A stretch of DNA of 64,000 nt from 0-14-3-00-62-12 sp034440555 (GCA_034440555.1 JAWXCG010000295.1:5873-69872), one strand, 5' to 3'. Positions 1 to 8,419 are shown, numbered from the stretch's first letter. A program made the numbers and translations. The notes: generated by a model from the sequence alone, not told the origin.

Positions 1-880
1 ACGGCTTGCTGTCAGAATCACGCTCTGGCCGCCCCCCTGTCAGCAGTTCGTGCAGCAATATGCCGAGGGCATGCACATCAGTGGCCGTCGTGATGGCGCG
101 CCCATCAAATTGCTCAGGCGCAGCATATTCGGGCGTCAACGGTGCGGCCTCGGTCTGCGTGGGGGTATCGGTGTCGCCCTCAAGCAACTTGGCGATGCCG
201 AAATCCAACAGTTTCACGGTGCCATCGGCGGTCACTAAAATGTTGGAGGGTTTGATATCGCGGTGCACGATCAGCGCGCGATGCGCGGCGTCGACCGCCC
301 GACAGACGCTGACGAACAGCAGCAGACGCGCCGCAGTCCCTAGCTGACGTTCGCCGCAATAGTCCGTCAACGGCAGGCCATCGACGTACTCCATGGCGAG
401 ATAGGCGACCCCGGATTCATTGACGCCGCCATCGATCAACTGGGCGATGTTCGGGTGCGAGAGCAGCGCGAGTGCCTGGCGCTCTCGCCGGAACAATTTT
501 TGCTCAAGCGCCGAGAACAGCCCACGTCGCAACAGCTTCACCGCCACACGCTGCACAAAGTCAGCACTGATACGCTCGGCGAGGAATACCGCCGCCATGC
601 CGCCCTGCCCAATCAAACGCTGCAGCCGAAACGCGCCAATCTGGGTGCCGATAAAGCGATCTGCATCCAAGCTCGGCGGCTCCACCTCAATACGCCGAGC
701 CAACTCCAGCGCGGGGAGGTCGAGCACGCCGGCATCCACACCCGCATCCGCAGCCAACAATGCGAGCACTCGGTCGCGCATCCCGGCATCAGCGCACTCC
801 CTCTGAAGCCAAGGTGCACGCTCGGTCGGTGGCAATGCCAAGGCAGCCTCGAACATACTCTTCAACGGCTGATCGCTCAT
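1..880 (-). CDS. Hanks-type Ser/Thr protein kinase, 3' end beyond window
   Basis: Reading leftward from an ATG at 880, the frame stays open to the window edge, giving 293 residues of an unfinished protein. After a roughly 75-residue N-terminal segment the kinase domain shows the glycine loop GQGGMAAV (91-98), the ATP-anchoring lysine in VAVKLL (K115), the catalytic HRDIKPSN (from 206), DFG (226-228) and the activation-segment end YAAPEQF (252-258). All catalytic residues are present, so it should be active. Kinases of this layout usually continue into a membrane helix and TPR-like repeats, which would lie outside the window. An ECF sigma factor lies upstream on the same strand, the same pairing seen intact at 29099-32493, but here a repeat element (901-1050) occupies the gap. 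No good ribosome-binding site precedes the ATG. Confidence 0.9.
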   Translation of the reverse strand, partial: MSDQPLKSMFEAALALPPTERAPWLQRECADAGMRDRVLALLAADAGVDAGVLDLPALELARRIEVEPPSLDADRFIGTQIGAFRLQRLIGQGGMAAVFLAERISADFVQRVAVKLLRRGLFSALEQKLFRRERQALALLSHPNIAQLIDGGVNESGVAYLAMEYVDGLPLTDYCGERQLGTAARLLLFVSVCRAVDAAHRALIVHRDIKPSNILVTADGTVKLLDFGIAKLLEGDTDTPTQTEAAPLTPEYAAPEQFDGRAITTATDVHALGILLHELLTGGRPERDSDSKP

Positions 881-900
881 GATGAACCAATGACAGTTAA

Positions 901-1050
901 GGAAGGTCTGAATAAGTCACCACTTCGTCTTCGCCACACTGCTTATTGCTTGCCAAACCCCAGCTCTCAACAGCGGAGCTGGTCAACCTCCGGTTTTTTC
1001 GCCCCCTGACTCAGGGGGCTATCGCGGCTGCGGACTTGTTCGGAGATTCC
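901..1050 (+). repeat. MITE-like dispersed repeat, copy A
   Basis: A 150-bp element starting GGAAGGTCTGAATAAGTC and ending with an imperfect inverted copy (14 of 18 positions match). It holds the palindrome GCCCCCTGACTCAGGGGGC at 1001-1019 and a CAGCTC/GAGCTG hairpin at 961-981. The left flank is TTAA and the right flank GCAA. Three more copies lie at 3501, 7748 and 62008. It occupies the leader of the kinase gene starting at 880. The rest of the 881-1285 gap (1051-1285) shows no convincing gene. Confidence 0.85.
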
Positions 1051-1285
1051 GCAAGACAAACTTGCGGGCCATGTACCCCATAGGCGGCAAACAACGTCGA
1101 TTTGCGCCATCAAGGCGTTGTACACCAATAAATAGAGACATCTTGCTGGTCTTTGGCCCCATCTACCTCGTTACGCATCTGCCTCGTTACGCAAGGGCGT
1201 GCATAGTGGAACTGGCGCCCCTTTGCACGATTGGCAGACACGGAAAAACTCTTCGCAGTCTGCCATCCTTATTGATTTACAACGC

Positions 1286-1822
1286 TTAGGCGCGTAGCGC
1301 ATCGCGCAACCAGGCGCGTGCGAAGCGCCAATCGCGATCAATGCTGCGCGTGGAGAGTTGCTTCAACTCAGCGATACGCTCAATCGTGAGCCCCGCGAAA
1401 TAATGCAGTTCCACGACCTCGGCGGCCCGCGGATTTTCCGCGTGCAGTCGGCGCAGCGCATCGTCCAACTCCAATGTCTGCTCGGCGCTTGCGGCAGCAA
1501 TCTGCGCGCCAATCAGTTCTAGATCGACACGCTGTAAATCGCCGCCTGCCTTCAAGCGCATGCGTTCGCGCGCATGATCGATCAAGATGTTGCGCATCGA
1601 ACGCGCAGCATAAGCATAAAAGCTCGTCGGCAGAATAAAACCCTCGCCATGGCTGCGCAGCATCTGCAGATAAACCTCATGCACCAGCGCGGTAGTGTTC
1701 AAGGTATGGCCGTCATTTGCGCCGCGACGGCGGTGCGCCATGCGCCGCAGTTCCTGATACACCGCCTCAAACATTGCATCGTTGGGCCGCGCTGAAACAG
1801 GGGTGTCGACTGGGTTAGGCAT
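1286..1822 (-). CDS. ECF-family RNA polymerase sigma factor
   Basis: A 178-residue sigma-70-like regulator of the extracytoplasmic-function type, in the subgroup typically paired with Ser/Thr kinases. The N-terminal half (about 15-95) matches region 2, with the ALVHEVYLQM and RNILIDHARER segments. The C-terminal half (about 120-175) is a region 4 helix-turn-helix with VVELHYFAGLTIERIAE followed by STRSIDRDWRFARAWL. The ATG at 1822 has a GAGGAG ribosome-binding site about 9 bases upstream. The start overlaps the stop of a possible 53-codon gene. The kinase gene downstream (start 880) is probably its signalling partner, although about 400 bp including a repeat element now separates them. Its target promoters cannot be read from the sequence. 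Confidence 0.9.
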   Translation of the reverse strand: MPNPVDTPVSARPNDAMFEAVYQELRRMAHRRRGANDGHTLNTTALVHEVYLQMLRSHGEGFILPTSFYAYAARSMRNILIDHARERMRLKAGGDLQRVDLELIGAQIAAASAEQTLELDDALRRLHAENPRAAEVVELHYFAGLTIERIAELKQLSTRSIDRDWRFARAWLRDALRA

Positions 1823-1976
1823 GTTTGTGGGCTCCTCGCGAACGGACGAGTCTATCCAACCCGGAATGGATTTCTCTCCGCCAGACTGCCCATAGACTGC
1901 TGCTCTGGATCACCTGCAACGGAGATTCCGCCTTGAGCCAGGCAGCAAAAGGCGTACCAGCAGTGAGTTGGGTCAT
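1815..1976 (-). CDS. possible 53-residue protein overlapping the sigma factor start
   Basis: A short frame with a strong GGAGG ribosome-binding site 4 bases before an ATG at 1976. It ends in TAA at 1815-1817 and overlaps the sigma factor start by 8 bases, as expected for translational coupling. The product is tryptophan- and arginine-containing, ends in a basic tail (SRGAHKHA), and has no signal peptide or membrane helix. I recognise no family. It could be a small regulator of the sigma factor or simply a leader peptide. Confidence 0.45.
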   Translation of the reverse strand: MTQLTAGTPFAAWLKAESPLQVIQSSSLWAVWRREIHSGLDRLVRSRGAHKHA

Positions 1977-2480
1977 GCAACCTCCGCATTGAACGCGCAT
2001 TCTAGCGGAACAGTTCACACGGTCGCCCGGCTCAGACTGAACTTAGACGGCCGAGTGATGTTTGGTTTGAGGGTGCGATCGTGATGAAGGAGGCAAAAAT
2101 GGCGTCCAATAGCCCGATTGCAGATTGGCAACTTCAACTCTCAACGCATGGTGCAGTTACGGCAGCACGCCATCAGGCACCATCGCTCGCTGGAGGCTGA
2201 AACGTATGCAGTCCTGGTCCACGCGTTGCCGACACCCGAAGCCGTGAGCCCCACTTCGCCGCCCTGATGATTCGACTATTTGGCGCTGAGCACGGTATTG
2301 GCGTGTCACCAACTTCATCGCGAGATAGTTGTTGGTATTGGCTGGATCGCTGTCATTCGATGCCTTTACCGGCGCTTCCGATTTTCAAGCGCGGGTGACG
2401 ATGTTGGCGGCGTGGCTATTGCTCAAGATTCAAACTCCGATCGCTGCAAGTTCACTGGGCGAACCAAGATCCATCCTATC
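1977..2480. other. intergenic region with one weak small frame
   Basis: About 500 bp between the sigma operon and the end of mdh. The only notable item is a 33-codon frame on the plus strand (2099-2200) whose ATG follows an AAGGAGG box by 6 bases. Its predicted peptide has no recognisable features, so I do not call it a gene with confidence. I see no RNA gene or clear terminator here. Confidence 0.4.
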
Positions 2481-3485
2481 TCAACGCGATGAAGCGCCTT
2501 GGCTGAGCAAATGCGCCACACCTGCCCGCTCTTCCTCAAGCTCGGCCAGGGTCTTGTCCATGCGCTCGCGGGAGAAGGTATCGATCGCGAGTCCGGTTAC
2601 GCGGGTGTATTCGCCATTCGCCGTAGTCACTGGCACGCCGTACATCACGCCTTCCGGAATGCCGTAGCTACCATCGGAGGCAACGCCCATGGTGACCCAC
2701 TTGCCATTGCTACCGAGCACCCAGTCATGGATGTGATCGATGGCGGCGTTGGCAGCAGACGCGGCGGACGACAATCCGCGCGCTTCGATGATCGCGGCTC
2801 CGCGCTTGCCCACCTGTGGGATAAAAGTGTTGGCGTTCCAATCGGCATCGTTGATCTTGTCTTTCAGGGATGCGCCAGTAACGGTGGCGAAGCGGTAGTC
2901 CGGATACATGGTCGGGCTGTGATTGCCCCAAACGATCAGCTTGTCGATATCGCCCACGGCGACTTTTGCTCTAGCGGCAAGCTGACTCAGTGCGCGGTTG
3001 TGATCGAGGCGCAACATTGCGGTGAAGTTTTTTTCCGGCAGATCGGGCGCCGACTTCATCGCGATGTAAGCGTTGGTATTGGCCGGATTGCCGACCACCA
3101 ACACCTTGACGTTTGGTGAGGCTACTGCGCTGAGCGCTTTACCCTGCACGGTGAAAATCTCGGCGTTCTTCAGCAGCAGATCTTTGCGCTCCATACCGGG
3201 GCCGCGCGGCATGGCACCGACCAGAATGGCGACGTCGACGTCCTTGAACGCGACCATCGGATCATCGCTACCGATCATGCCAGCGAGCAACGGGAATGCA
3301 CAGTCCTCAAGTTCCATCATGCAACCCTTGAGTGCGGCCTGGGCTTTTTCCATTGGCAGCTCGAGCAATTGCAGGATCACCGGCTGATCTTTGCCCAGCA
3401 TTTCGCCAGAGGCGATACGGAACAGCAGCGAGTAACCGATCTGGCCGGCGGCACCGGTAACGGCAACACGGACGGGGGCTTTCAT
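2481..3485 (-). CDS. mdh: malate dehydrogenase
   Basis: A 334-residue cytosolic NAD-dependent malate dehydrogenase, interconverting malate and oxaloacetate in the TCA cycle. It shows the dinucleotide-binding TGAAGQIG (10-17), the substrate-binding arginine loop AMPRGPGMERKDLL (about 91-104), NPANTNAYI, the RLDHNRALSQLA helix (159-170) and the catalytic histidine in WGNHSPTMYPD (H189). The length fits the group that includes Xanthomonas and Burkholderia enzymes. The ATG at 3485 is preceded by TTAGGAG. A longer upstream reading exists but runs through repeat copy B and is rejected. That repeat abuts the ribosome-binding site, so transcription must start within or beyond it. Confidence 0.96.
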   Translation of the reverse strand: MKAPVRVAVTGAAGQIGYSLLFRIASGEMLGKDQPVILQLLELPMEKAQAALKGCMMELEDCAFPLLAGMIGSDDPMVAFKDVDVAILVGAMPRGPGMERKDLLLKNAEIFTVQGKALSAVASPNVKVLVVGNPANTNAYIAMKSAPDLPEKNFTAMLRLDHNRALSQLAARAKVAVGDIDKLIVWGNHSPTMYPDYRFATVTGASLKDKINDADWNANTFIPQVGKRGAAIIEARGLSSAASAANAAIDHIHDWVLGSNGKWVTMGVASDGSYGIPEGVMYGVPVTTANGEYTRVTGLAIDTFSRERMDKTLAELEEERAGVAHLLSQGASSR

Positions 3486-3500
3486 GGTCAACACTCCTAA

Positions 3501-3650
3501 GGAAGGTCTGAATAAGTCACGACTTCGTCTTCGCCACACTGCTTTTTGCTTGCCAAACCCCGCTCTCAACAGCGGAGCTGGTCAAAACCTGCGGTTTTTC
3601 GCCCCCTGACTCAGGGGGCTATCACGGCTCCGGGATTGTTCAGATGTTGC
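3501..3650 (+). repeat. MITE-like dispersed repeat, copy B
   Basis: A 150-bp copy of the family, flanked by CTAA on the left and CCAA on the right. It carries the same GCCCCCTGA/TCAGGGGGC palindrome at 3601-3619. Read in the mdh direction, the CTAA flank becomes TTAG and joins GAG to form the mdh ribosome-binding site. Confidence 0.85.
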
Positions 3651-3708
3651 CCAAGCACGATTAATAGGTGAGTCGGAAATTGGCAAACAACGCGACAACC
3701 GGATGAAC

Positions 3709-4905
3709 TCAGCTCAACTCTGCGAAAAACTCCGCAAACCGGCGCAGTCCTTCGCTCAATTCCGCTGGCTTGCACGAATAAGAAATACGGATCGCACGGG
3801 GTTCGCCGAAGGCAGACCCCGGCACCACGGCAACGCCTTTGCTGTCGAGCAAAGCACTACAAAGATCGACATCGTTGCTGATCTTTGTGTCCCGATGCGA
3901 TTTTCCGAACGCTACGCTGACATCCGGAAATACATAAAACGCGCCGCGCGGCAACGGGCATTTGAGGCCGACGATCGAGTTCATCGTCTTCATCACTTCA
4001 TCGCGTTTGTGCTGAAACTCTTTGCACTTCGCAGCTGGCAGATCCTGCGGACCGGACAACGCCGCAGTGCCCGCGGCATTCACCACTTCAGCCACATTGG
4101 TGATGTGGTTGGAATTGAGGGTGACGATGGCCTGCGCCAGCGCCTCGGGGCCGGCCACAAAACCCAGTCGCCAGCCAGGCATGCCGTAAGTCTTGGAAAG
4201 CGAATCGATCAAGATCAGCCGGTCGCGCAATTCGGGTCGCGCTTTCAATAAATGCGCGTAGCCCATGTCGTCGAAAATCATGCGGTTGTAGATATCGTCG
4301 GAGATGATCCAGATCTGGTGCTCAACCAGGACATCGGCCAGTGCCTTGATCTCGGCCTCGTCGTAGACCATTCCGGTGGGATTGGACGGGTTGTTGAACA
4401 GGATGGCCTTCGTAGTCGGCTTGATCGCCACACGCAGCTGTGCGGGCGTCAGCTTGTAGTCCTGTTCGGGGCTGCAATAGATCAGCTCGGACTTGGCCCC
4501 CAGAATGTCGGCGATATCGACATAGCTGGTCCAGTACGGCGTCGGGATCAGAATCTCGTCGCCTTCTTCCAGCAACGCGTACATCACATTGAACAACACC
4601 TGTTTGGCGCCAATGCCGGTAGCAATATTGGCGCGGGTGTAGCCGGTCAGCCCGCCCTCGTCCAGATGCTTGATGAACGCATCGAGCAGCGCGTCGGGTC
4701 CGCGGTTGGAGCCGTAGCTGCCAGAGTCCTTGGCCAGCGCTGCCGAAGCGGCCTGGTAGACATGATCGCCCGGCAGGAAATTGGGTACGCCGATCGAAAA
4801 ACTGATGATGTCGCGGCCTTCGGCCTTGAGTTTCTTGGCCTTATCGGCCACCACCATGATCGCGCTGGGCTTGGCACGGCCCATGCGGTCGGCGAGCTTG
4901 AGCAT
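3709..4905 (-). CDS. class I PLP-dependent aminotransferase (aspartate aminotransferase-like)
   Basis: A 398-residue fold-type I aminotransferase, probably using aspartate or a related amino acid with 2-oxoglutarate. Visible marks are YGSNRGPDALLDAF near the N-terminus, NNPSNPTGMVYDEAEI (cofactor-binding Asn), SDDIYNRMIF (Asp pairing with the pyridine nitrogen), SLSKTYGMPGWRLG (Schiff-base lysine) and the carboxylate-binding arginine in AIRISYS near the C-terminus. The start at 4905 (MLKLADRMGR) removes an unconvincing upstream extension. The gene stands alone between mdh and ppiB on the same strand. The exact substrate cannot be decided from sequence. Confidence 0.9.
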   Translation of the reverse strand: MLKLADRMGRAKPSAIMVVADKAKKLKAEGRDIISFSIGVPNFLPGDHVYQAASAALAKDSGSYGSNRGPDALLDAFIKHLDEGGLTGYTRANIATGIGAKQVLFNVMYALLEEGDEILIPTPYWTSYVDIADILGAKSELIYCSPEQDYKLTPAQLRVAIKPTTKAILFNNPSNPTGMVYDEAEIKALADVLVEHQIWIISDDIYNRMIFDDMGYAHLLKARPELRDRLILIDSLSKTYGMPGWRLGFVAGPEALAQAIVTLNSNHITNVAEVVNAAGTAALSGPQDLPAAKCKEFQHKRDEVMKTMNSIVGLKCPLPRGAFYVFPDVSVAFGKSHRDTKISNDVDLCSALLDSKGVAVVPGSAFGEPRAIRISYSCKPAELSEGLRRFAEFFAELS

Positions 4906-5082
4906 CGACAGACTCCGGACTGGATTCAAAGGGTAAGCGGGTGCAACGGTTGAGCGGGCATAGCAACAGGTTCGCGGGTCAGCGAGCCGCAGAATTCTAA
5001 CACGCTCCCATCGCTGCGGACGGCTACCGCGGTTCGCTGAGATGAGCTGCACAATCGGCGACGCGATGGTCGCCGAAAGTGT

Positions 5083-5595
5083 TTAGCGCGCGCCGAGGAT
5101 CTTGTTCCACTGCTCGATCTCGGTGGCCTTCTGCAGCAGTAGTGGCGCCGTGTCGCCATCGATAGTGACCGATTCGATGCGATCGCCGCCGGACACTGCA
5201 TCCACTACCGTTTGGTCCTCTGGGCCGAACACCTTTCCAAACACAGTGTGCTTCCCATCCAGCCAAGGCGTCGCAATGTGCGTGATGAAAAACTGGCTGC
5301 CATTGGTGCCTGGGCCCGCATTGGCCATCGACAACACACCTTTCTCGTGACGCAACTCCGAGTTGAATTCATCGCCAAATCGATAGCCCGGGCCACCGCG
5401 CCCGGAGCCTTCCGGGCAACCACCCTGCACCATGAAGTCCGGAATCACGCGATGAAAAGTCAGGCCATCGTAATACTTGCGATTGACCAGATTGACAAAA
5501 TTGGCAACCGTCAGCGGGCATTGATCGGCGAATAGGTGCACGCGGATGGCGCCACGCGAAGTAGCAAAATGGGCAGACAGGGCGGATGCAGACAT
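5083..5595 (-). CDS. ppiB: cyclophilin-type peptidyl-prolyl cis-trans isomerase
   Basis: A 170-residue single-domain cyclophilin that catalyses proline cis-trans isomerisation. The catalytic motif FHRVIPDFMVQGG (about 48-60) and GTNGSQFFIT (about 95-104) are intact. There is no signal peptide, so it is the cytoplasmic B type. The ATG at 5595 follows a TAGGAG box at normal spacing. About 180 bp separates it from the aminotransferase gene downstream, so it may be its own unit. Confidence 0.95.
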   Translation of the reverse strand: MSASALSAHFATSRGAIRVHLFADQCPLTVANFVNLVNRKYYDGLTFHRVIPDFMVQGGCPEGSGRGGPGYRFGDEFNSELRHEKGVLSMANAGPGTNGSQFFITHIATPWLDGKHTVFGKVFGPEDQTVVDAVSGGDRIESVTIDGDTAPLLLQKATEIEQWNKILGAR

Positions 5596-5828
5596 GAAGT
5601 TCTCCTAGTGTGGTCGCGCATATTAATGCAGTTGACGGCGGCAGCGGCATGAGCCGCGCTTGTCCACCCCAGCGGGTATTCGACCGCGTCGGATCGCGGC
5701 ACGCCCCGCGGTAGTCTCCGCGCGCACGAAGACCAAGAGCACGCGGTCAGAGCCCGGATGCATGAATGATCTACTTCTCAGCTATGCTCGGGCTCCAGTA
5801 GCCATAGGCTTTCTGGTGGAGGTTCTGG

Positions 5829-6422
5829 ATGCGTTGGGAAACGAAGAGCGGCCACGACGTGCATACCACTCGGGTCCTGTCGCTGGATGCCAACGGGCGC
5901 ATCCTGGACTGGATGAGTTGGCAGGAGGCTGTGTGCCTGTACGCGCGCGACGCCGTTGCCTGGACCATCGGAGACCCCTGCCTGACCATCCATGGTGGTC
6001 ATAATCGTTTCAGCGGCCAGCAAAGCTTGATCGAGCTGCATCCCATTGTTGCCGGCAAGGGTCGCGCCCGGCCCGGGCTGGTCGAGCCAGCGCCAGCGCT
6101 GACCAACGCCGCTCTGTTCGCGCGCGACCGAAATTTGTGCATGTACTGCGGCCAGCATTACCACCGACAAGCCCTCACCCGCGACCATGTGCTGCCGTTG
6201 TCACGTGGCGGACGCGACAACTGGGTGAATGTGGTCAGTGCCTGTGTGCCGTGCAACGTGCGCAAGGGCAGCCGCACTCCGCAGCAGGCCAGCATGCCCT
6301 TGCTCGCGGTGCCGTATCGCCCCAGTTGGGTGGAGCATCTGATTCTGAGCAATCGCAATATCCTCGCCGACCAGATGCAATTCCTGGTCAGCCACTTGCC
6401 GCGCGACAAACGGGTCGCGTAA
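5829..6422 (+). CDS. HNH endonuclease family protein
   Basis: A 197-residue protein with an HNH nuclease core in the middle: CMYCGQ supplies the first zinc-binding cysteine pair, LTRDHVLPLSRGGRDNWVN contains the His and Asn of the motif, and CVPCNVRKGSRTP the second cysteine pair. GGAGG lies 6 bases before the ATG. Stand-alone HNH proteins of this size are common in Xanthomonadales, and their substrate is mostly unknown. No phage or restriction genes surround it, so a general DNA-processing role is more likely than defence, though this is inference. Confidence 0.85.
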   Translation: MRWETKSGHDVHTTRVLSLDANGRILDWMSWQEAVCLYARDAVAWTIGDPCLTIHGGHNRFSGQQSLIELHPIVAGKGRARPGLVEPAPALTNAALFARDRNLCMYCGQHYHRQALTRDHVLPLSRGGRDNWVNVVSACVPCNVRKGSRTPQQASMPLLAVPYRPSWVEHLILSNRNILADQMQFLVSHLPRDKRVA

Positions 6423-6505
6423 GTCTGCGCTGGCCCGCGGCCGACTCGCCTTCAAAGGCTAGCTCGGTCACAATGCCGCCCTGATCCCTACGGAGTAAGT
6501 GCCGG

Positions 6506-6904
6506 ATGCTTGCCGCCTTTCCACTGCTCGCGGTCGCGTTGCTGATCGCCAATATCATCACTATGGGCAGCGACGCGGGTTTCTCGCATTCGCTGCTGTC
6601 TATTGTCCTGCCTTCAGAGGGCAAACTCGAGATCACCGCGGGCGACCTGGTCATCCTCTTGGGACTGATCTTGCTCTACTTCGAAATCTTCAAAGCGACC
6701 CGCACCGGCTCTTCCACCATCATCGACCATGCGCTTTCGCTGCTCGTGTTCGTCGTTGCCCTGGTCGAGTTTCTGATTTTGCCGCGGTTTGCGCATCCCG
6801 CATTCCTGGCGCTATTGCTGATGACCTTGATCGACGTTGTGGCGGGCTTCACGGTAACCATCTCGGGCGCGCGTCGCGACTTCACCGCGATGAAGTCGGA
6901 GTAG
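6506..6904 (+). CDS. conserved four-helix membrane protein, function unknown
   Basis: A 132-residue very hydrophobic protein with about four membrane segments (roughly 1-20, 45-62, 75-92, 97-115) separated by short polar loops. It starts immediately hydrophobic (MLAAFPLLAVALLIAN) and ends with a short charged tail (RRDFTAMKSE). The stop is 4 bases before the methyltransferase start, so the two are probably co-transcribed. I do not recognise a named family. Confidence 0.75.
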   Translation: MLAAFPLLAVALLIANIITMGSDAGFSHSLLSIVLPSEGKLEITAGDLVILLGLILLYFEIFKATRTGSSTIIDHALSLLVFVVALVEFLILPRFAHPAFLALLLMTLIDVVAGFTVTISGARRDFTAMKSE

Positions 6905-6908
6905 CTCG

Positions 6909-7682
6909 ATGAGTTCATTGCCTGACGTCGAAGCGCTGGAAGCGCTGGCGCTTTCGCGCACATGGTTCTATCCGTTTCGCCTGCCCAGCGGGCGCACCAC
7001 GCCCAGTTACGATGGCGGCTGGCTGGACGGCATCCACCACACCCGCAGTCAGATGCTTGATGATGTGCTTGACCAAGGCTTCAAGGGGCGGGAAGCGAGC
7101 GCTACCGCCATCGATCTTGCGTGCCATCAGGGCTGGTTTTCCTGCCAGCTTGCACAACGCGGCTTTTCCCGAGTGGTGGGTGTCGATGCCCGCGCTGAAC
7201 ACATCGCCGATGCCGGATTGATCCGAGACACCTTGGGCCTGAACCGCGTCGAGTTGCGCCAAAGTGATGTGCACGCCATCGATACAAAGGCCTGGGGCCA
7301 GTTTGATGTCTGTCTGGTGCTGGGGCTGATCTACCATCTGGAGAACCCCGTCGGCGCGCTGCGTGTCGCGCGCGCGCTCACCCGAAGGGTTTGCGTGATC
7401 GAGACTCAAGTCGTACCCAACATGAGCGGCATGGTCGACTACGGCAGCTACAAATTCGTGCGGCCATTGAAAGGTTCGTTCGGCATCATCGATGAAGTCG
7501 ACGATACTCACGGCCCCGAGGCCAGCACTACCGGTATCTGCCTGGTACCCAGCACCGAGGCGCTGATGTGGATCCTGCGCAAGATCGGATTCTCCCGCGT
7601 GGAATTGCTGACGCCGCCTGCCGATGCCTACGAACAACTCAAATACGGCAAGCGCGTGATGGTTGCTGCCTGGGTTGATTGA
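6909..7682 (+). CDS. class I SAM-dependent methyltransferase, CmoB-like (DUF1698)
   Basis: A 257-residue methyltransferase with a Rossmann-type SAM fold: AIDLACHQGWFSCQLAQRG is motif I (about 68-86), VVGVDARAEHI gives the acidic ribose-binding residue, and FDVCLVLGLIYHLENPVGAL is the motif IV/post-IV region typical of the tRNA wobble-uridine modifier CmoB and its relatives. It is shorter than true CmoB (about 320 residues) and lacks its N-terminal region, so a different substrate is likely. It follows the small membrane protein by 4 bases. Confidence 0.8.
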   Translation: MSSLPDVEALEALALSRTWFYPFRLPSGRTTPSYDGGWLDGIHHTRSQMLDDVLDQGFKGREASATAIDLACHQGWFSCQLAQRGFSRVVGVDARAEHIADAGLIRDTLGLNRVELRQSDVHAIDTKAWGQFDVCLVLGLIYHLENPVGALRVARALTRRVCVIETQVVPNMSGMVDYGSYKFVRPLKGSFGIIDEVDDTHGPEASTTGICLVPSTEALMWILRKIGFSRVELLTPPADAYEQLKYGKRVMVAAWVD

Positions 7683-7747
7683 TCGCGGCGAGCTGCGTCG
7701 GAACGCCGTCCATGTCGTCAAAACAGCGGACCGAAACGGCGCGCCAA

Positions 7748-7918
7748 GGAACCTCTGAACAAGTCCGGAGCCGCGATAGCTCCCTGAGTCAGGGGGCGAA
7801 AAATCGCAGGTTGACCAGCTCCGCTGTTGAGAGCGACCAGCTCCGCTGTTGAGAGCGGGGGTTTGGCAACCAGTAAGCAGTGTGACGAAGACGAAGTGGT
7901 GACTTATTCAGACCTTCC
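7748..7918 (-). repeat. MITE-like dispersed repeat, copy C, with internal duplication
   Basis: A 171-bp copy in inverted orientation. Its ends GGAACCTCTGAACAAGTC and GGAAGGTCTGAATAAGTC are the best-matched inverted pair of the four copies. A tract of about 21 bp containing CTCTCAACAGCGGAGCTGGT is present twice in tandem (7814-7856), which accounts for the extra length. In element orientation the flanks are TTAG and TTGG, and the TTAG forms the stop codon of the adjacent cupin gene. Confidence 0.87.
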
Positions 7919-8419
7919 CTAAAGCAGATGCTTCCACTCGCTCAGTGCGTTTTCAAAATGCACGCTTTGGTCACCGAGGTCGCTGATCAATGAATAGCCT
8001 TGATACTGGAAGCCGGGCGTAACCAGGCAGGTGCATAAAACGTACGCGCCGACCTCGTCTACTGCCTGCCAGCATCCACCCGGCACGACAACAAACGGCA
8101 CAGCGTTGTCGTCGAATGGTCCCAGGCGATGTCGTTCGAATCTGCCGCTCGCGGGGTGATAGACGAGCAGGATCAGTGTTTCACCTTCAATGTGATGCCA
8201 GATTTCATCAACATCGACCACATGCCAGCGACTGCTTTGACCGGCACCGAGCAAGTACCAGATCGCAGTACTCGCCGGACGCGCGCCGGTGTCGGCCACC
8301 ACAGAGACCGCAGATTTGAACATCCGTGCATAACTGCCGAACCCTGGATGCGGCATCAGCTGCAGCCGAATCCGCAACTGCTCTATGCGCAGCTTCGCTA
8401 TGGTCTCACCGTCTCTCAT
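7919..8419 (-). CDS. cupin_5 family protein (DUF985)
   Basis: A 166-residue beta-barrel cupin of the DUF985 type. Typical features are the early HPGFGSYARMF segment, STAIWYLLGAG, SRWHVVDVDEIWHHIEGE and VVVPGGCWQAVDEVGAYVLCTCLVTPGFQY, which carries the core cupin turns. Function within this family is mostly unassigned. The ATG at 8419 follows AAGGAT, and a longer in-frame start is less likely. The last codon is followed directly by TAG contributed by the flank of repeat copy C, so the original C-terminus may have been slightly different. Confidence 0.85.
   Translation of the reverse strand: MRDGETIAKLRIEQLRIRLQLMPHPGFGSYARMFKSAVSVVADTGARPASTAIWYLLGAGQSSRWHVVDVDEIWHHIEGETLILLVYHPASGRFERHRLGPFDDNAVPFVVVPGGCWQAVDEVGAYVLCTCLVTPGFQYQGYSLISDLGDQSVHFENALSEWKHLL

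Noticed and set aside
901..1050. Repeat copy A as a simple transcription terminator
   Set aside because: The conserved length, matching ends and YTAR flanks across four copies indicate a mobile element rather than independent terminators.
3486..3569. 28-residue N-terminal extension of malate dehydrogenase
   Set aside because: It is a read-through of MITE copy B; the conserved start and ribosome-binding site are at 3485.
3703..4251. Plus-strand open frames opposite the aminotransferase gene
   Set aside because: They are shadows of a real gene with full catalytic motifs on the minus strand and show no domains of their own.
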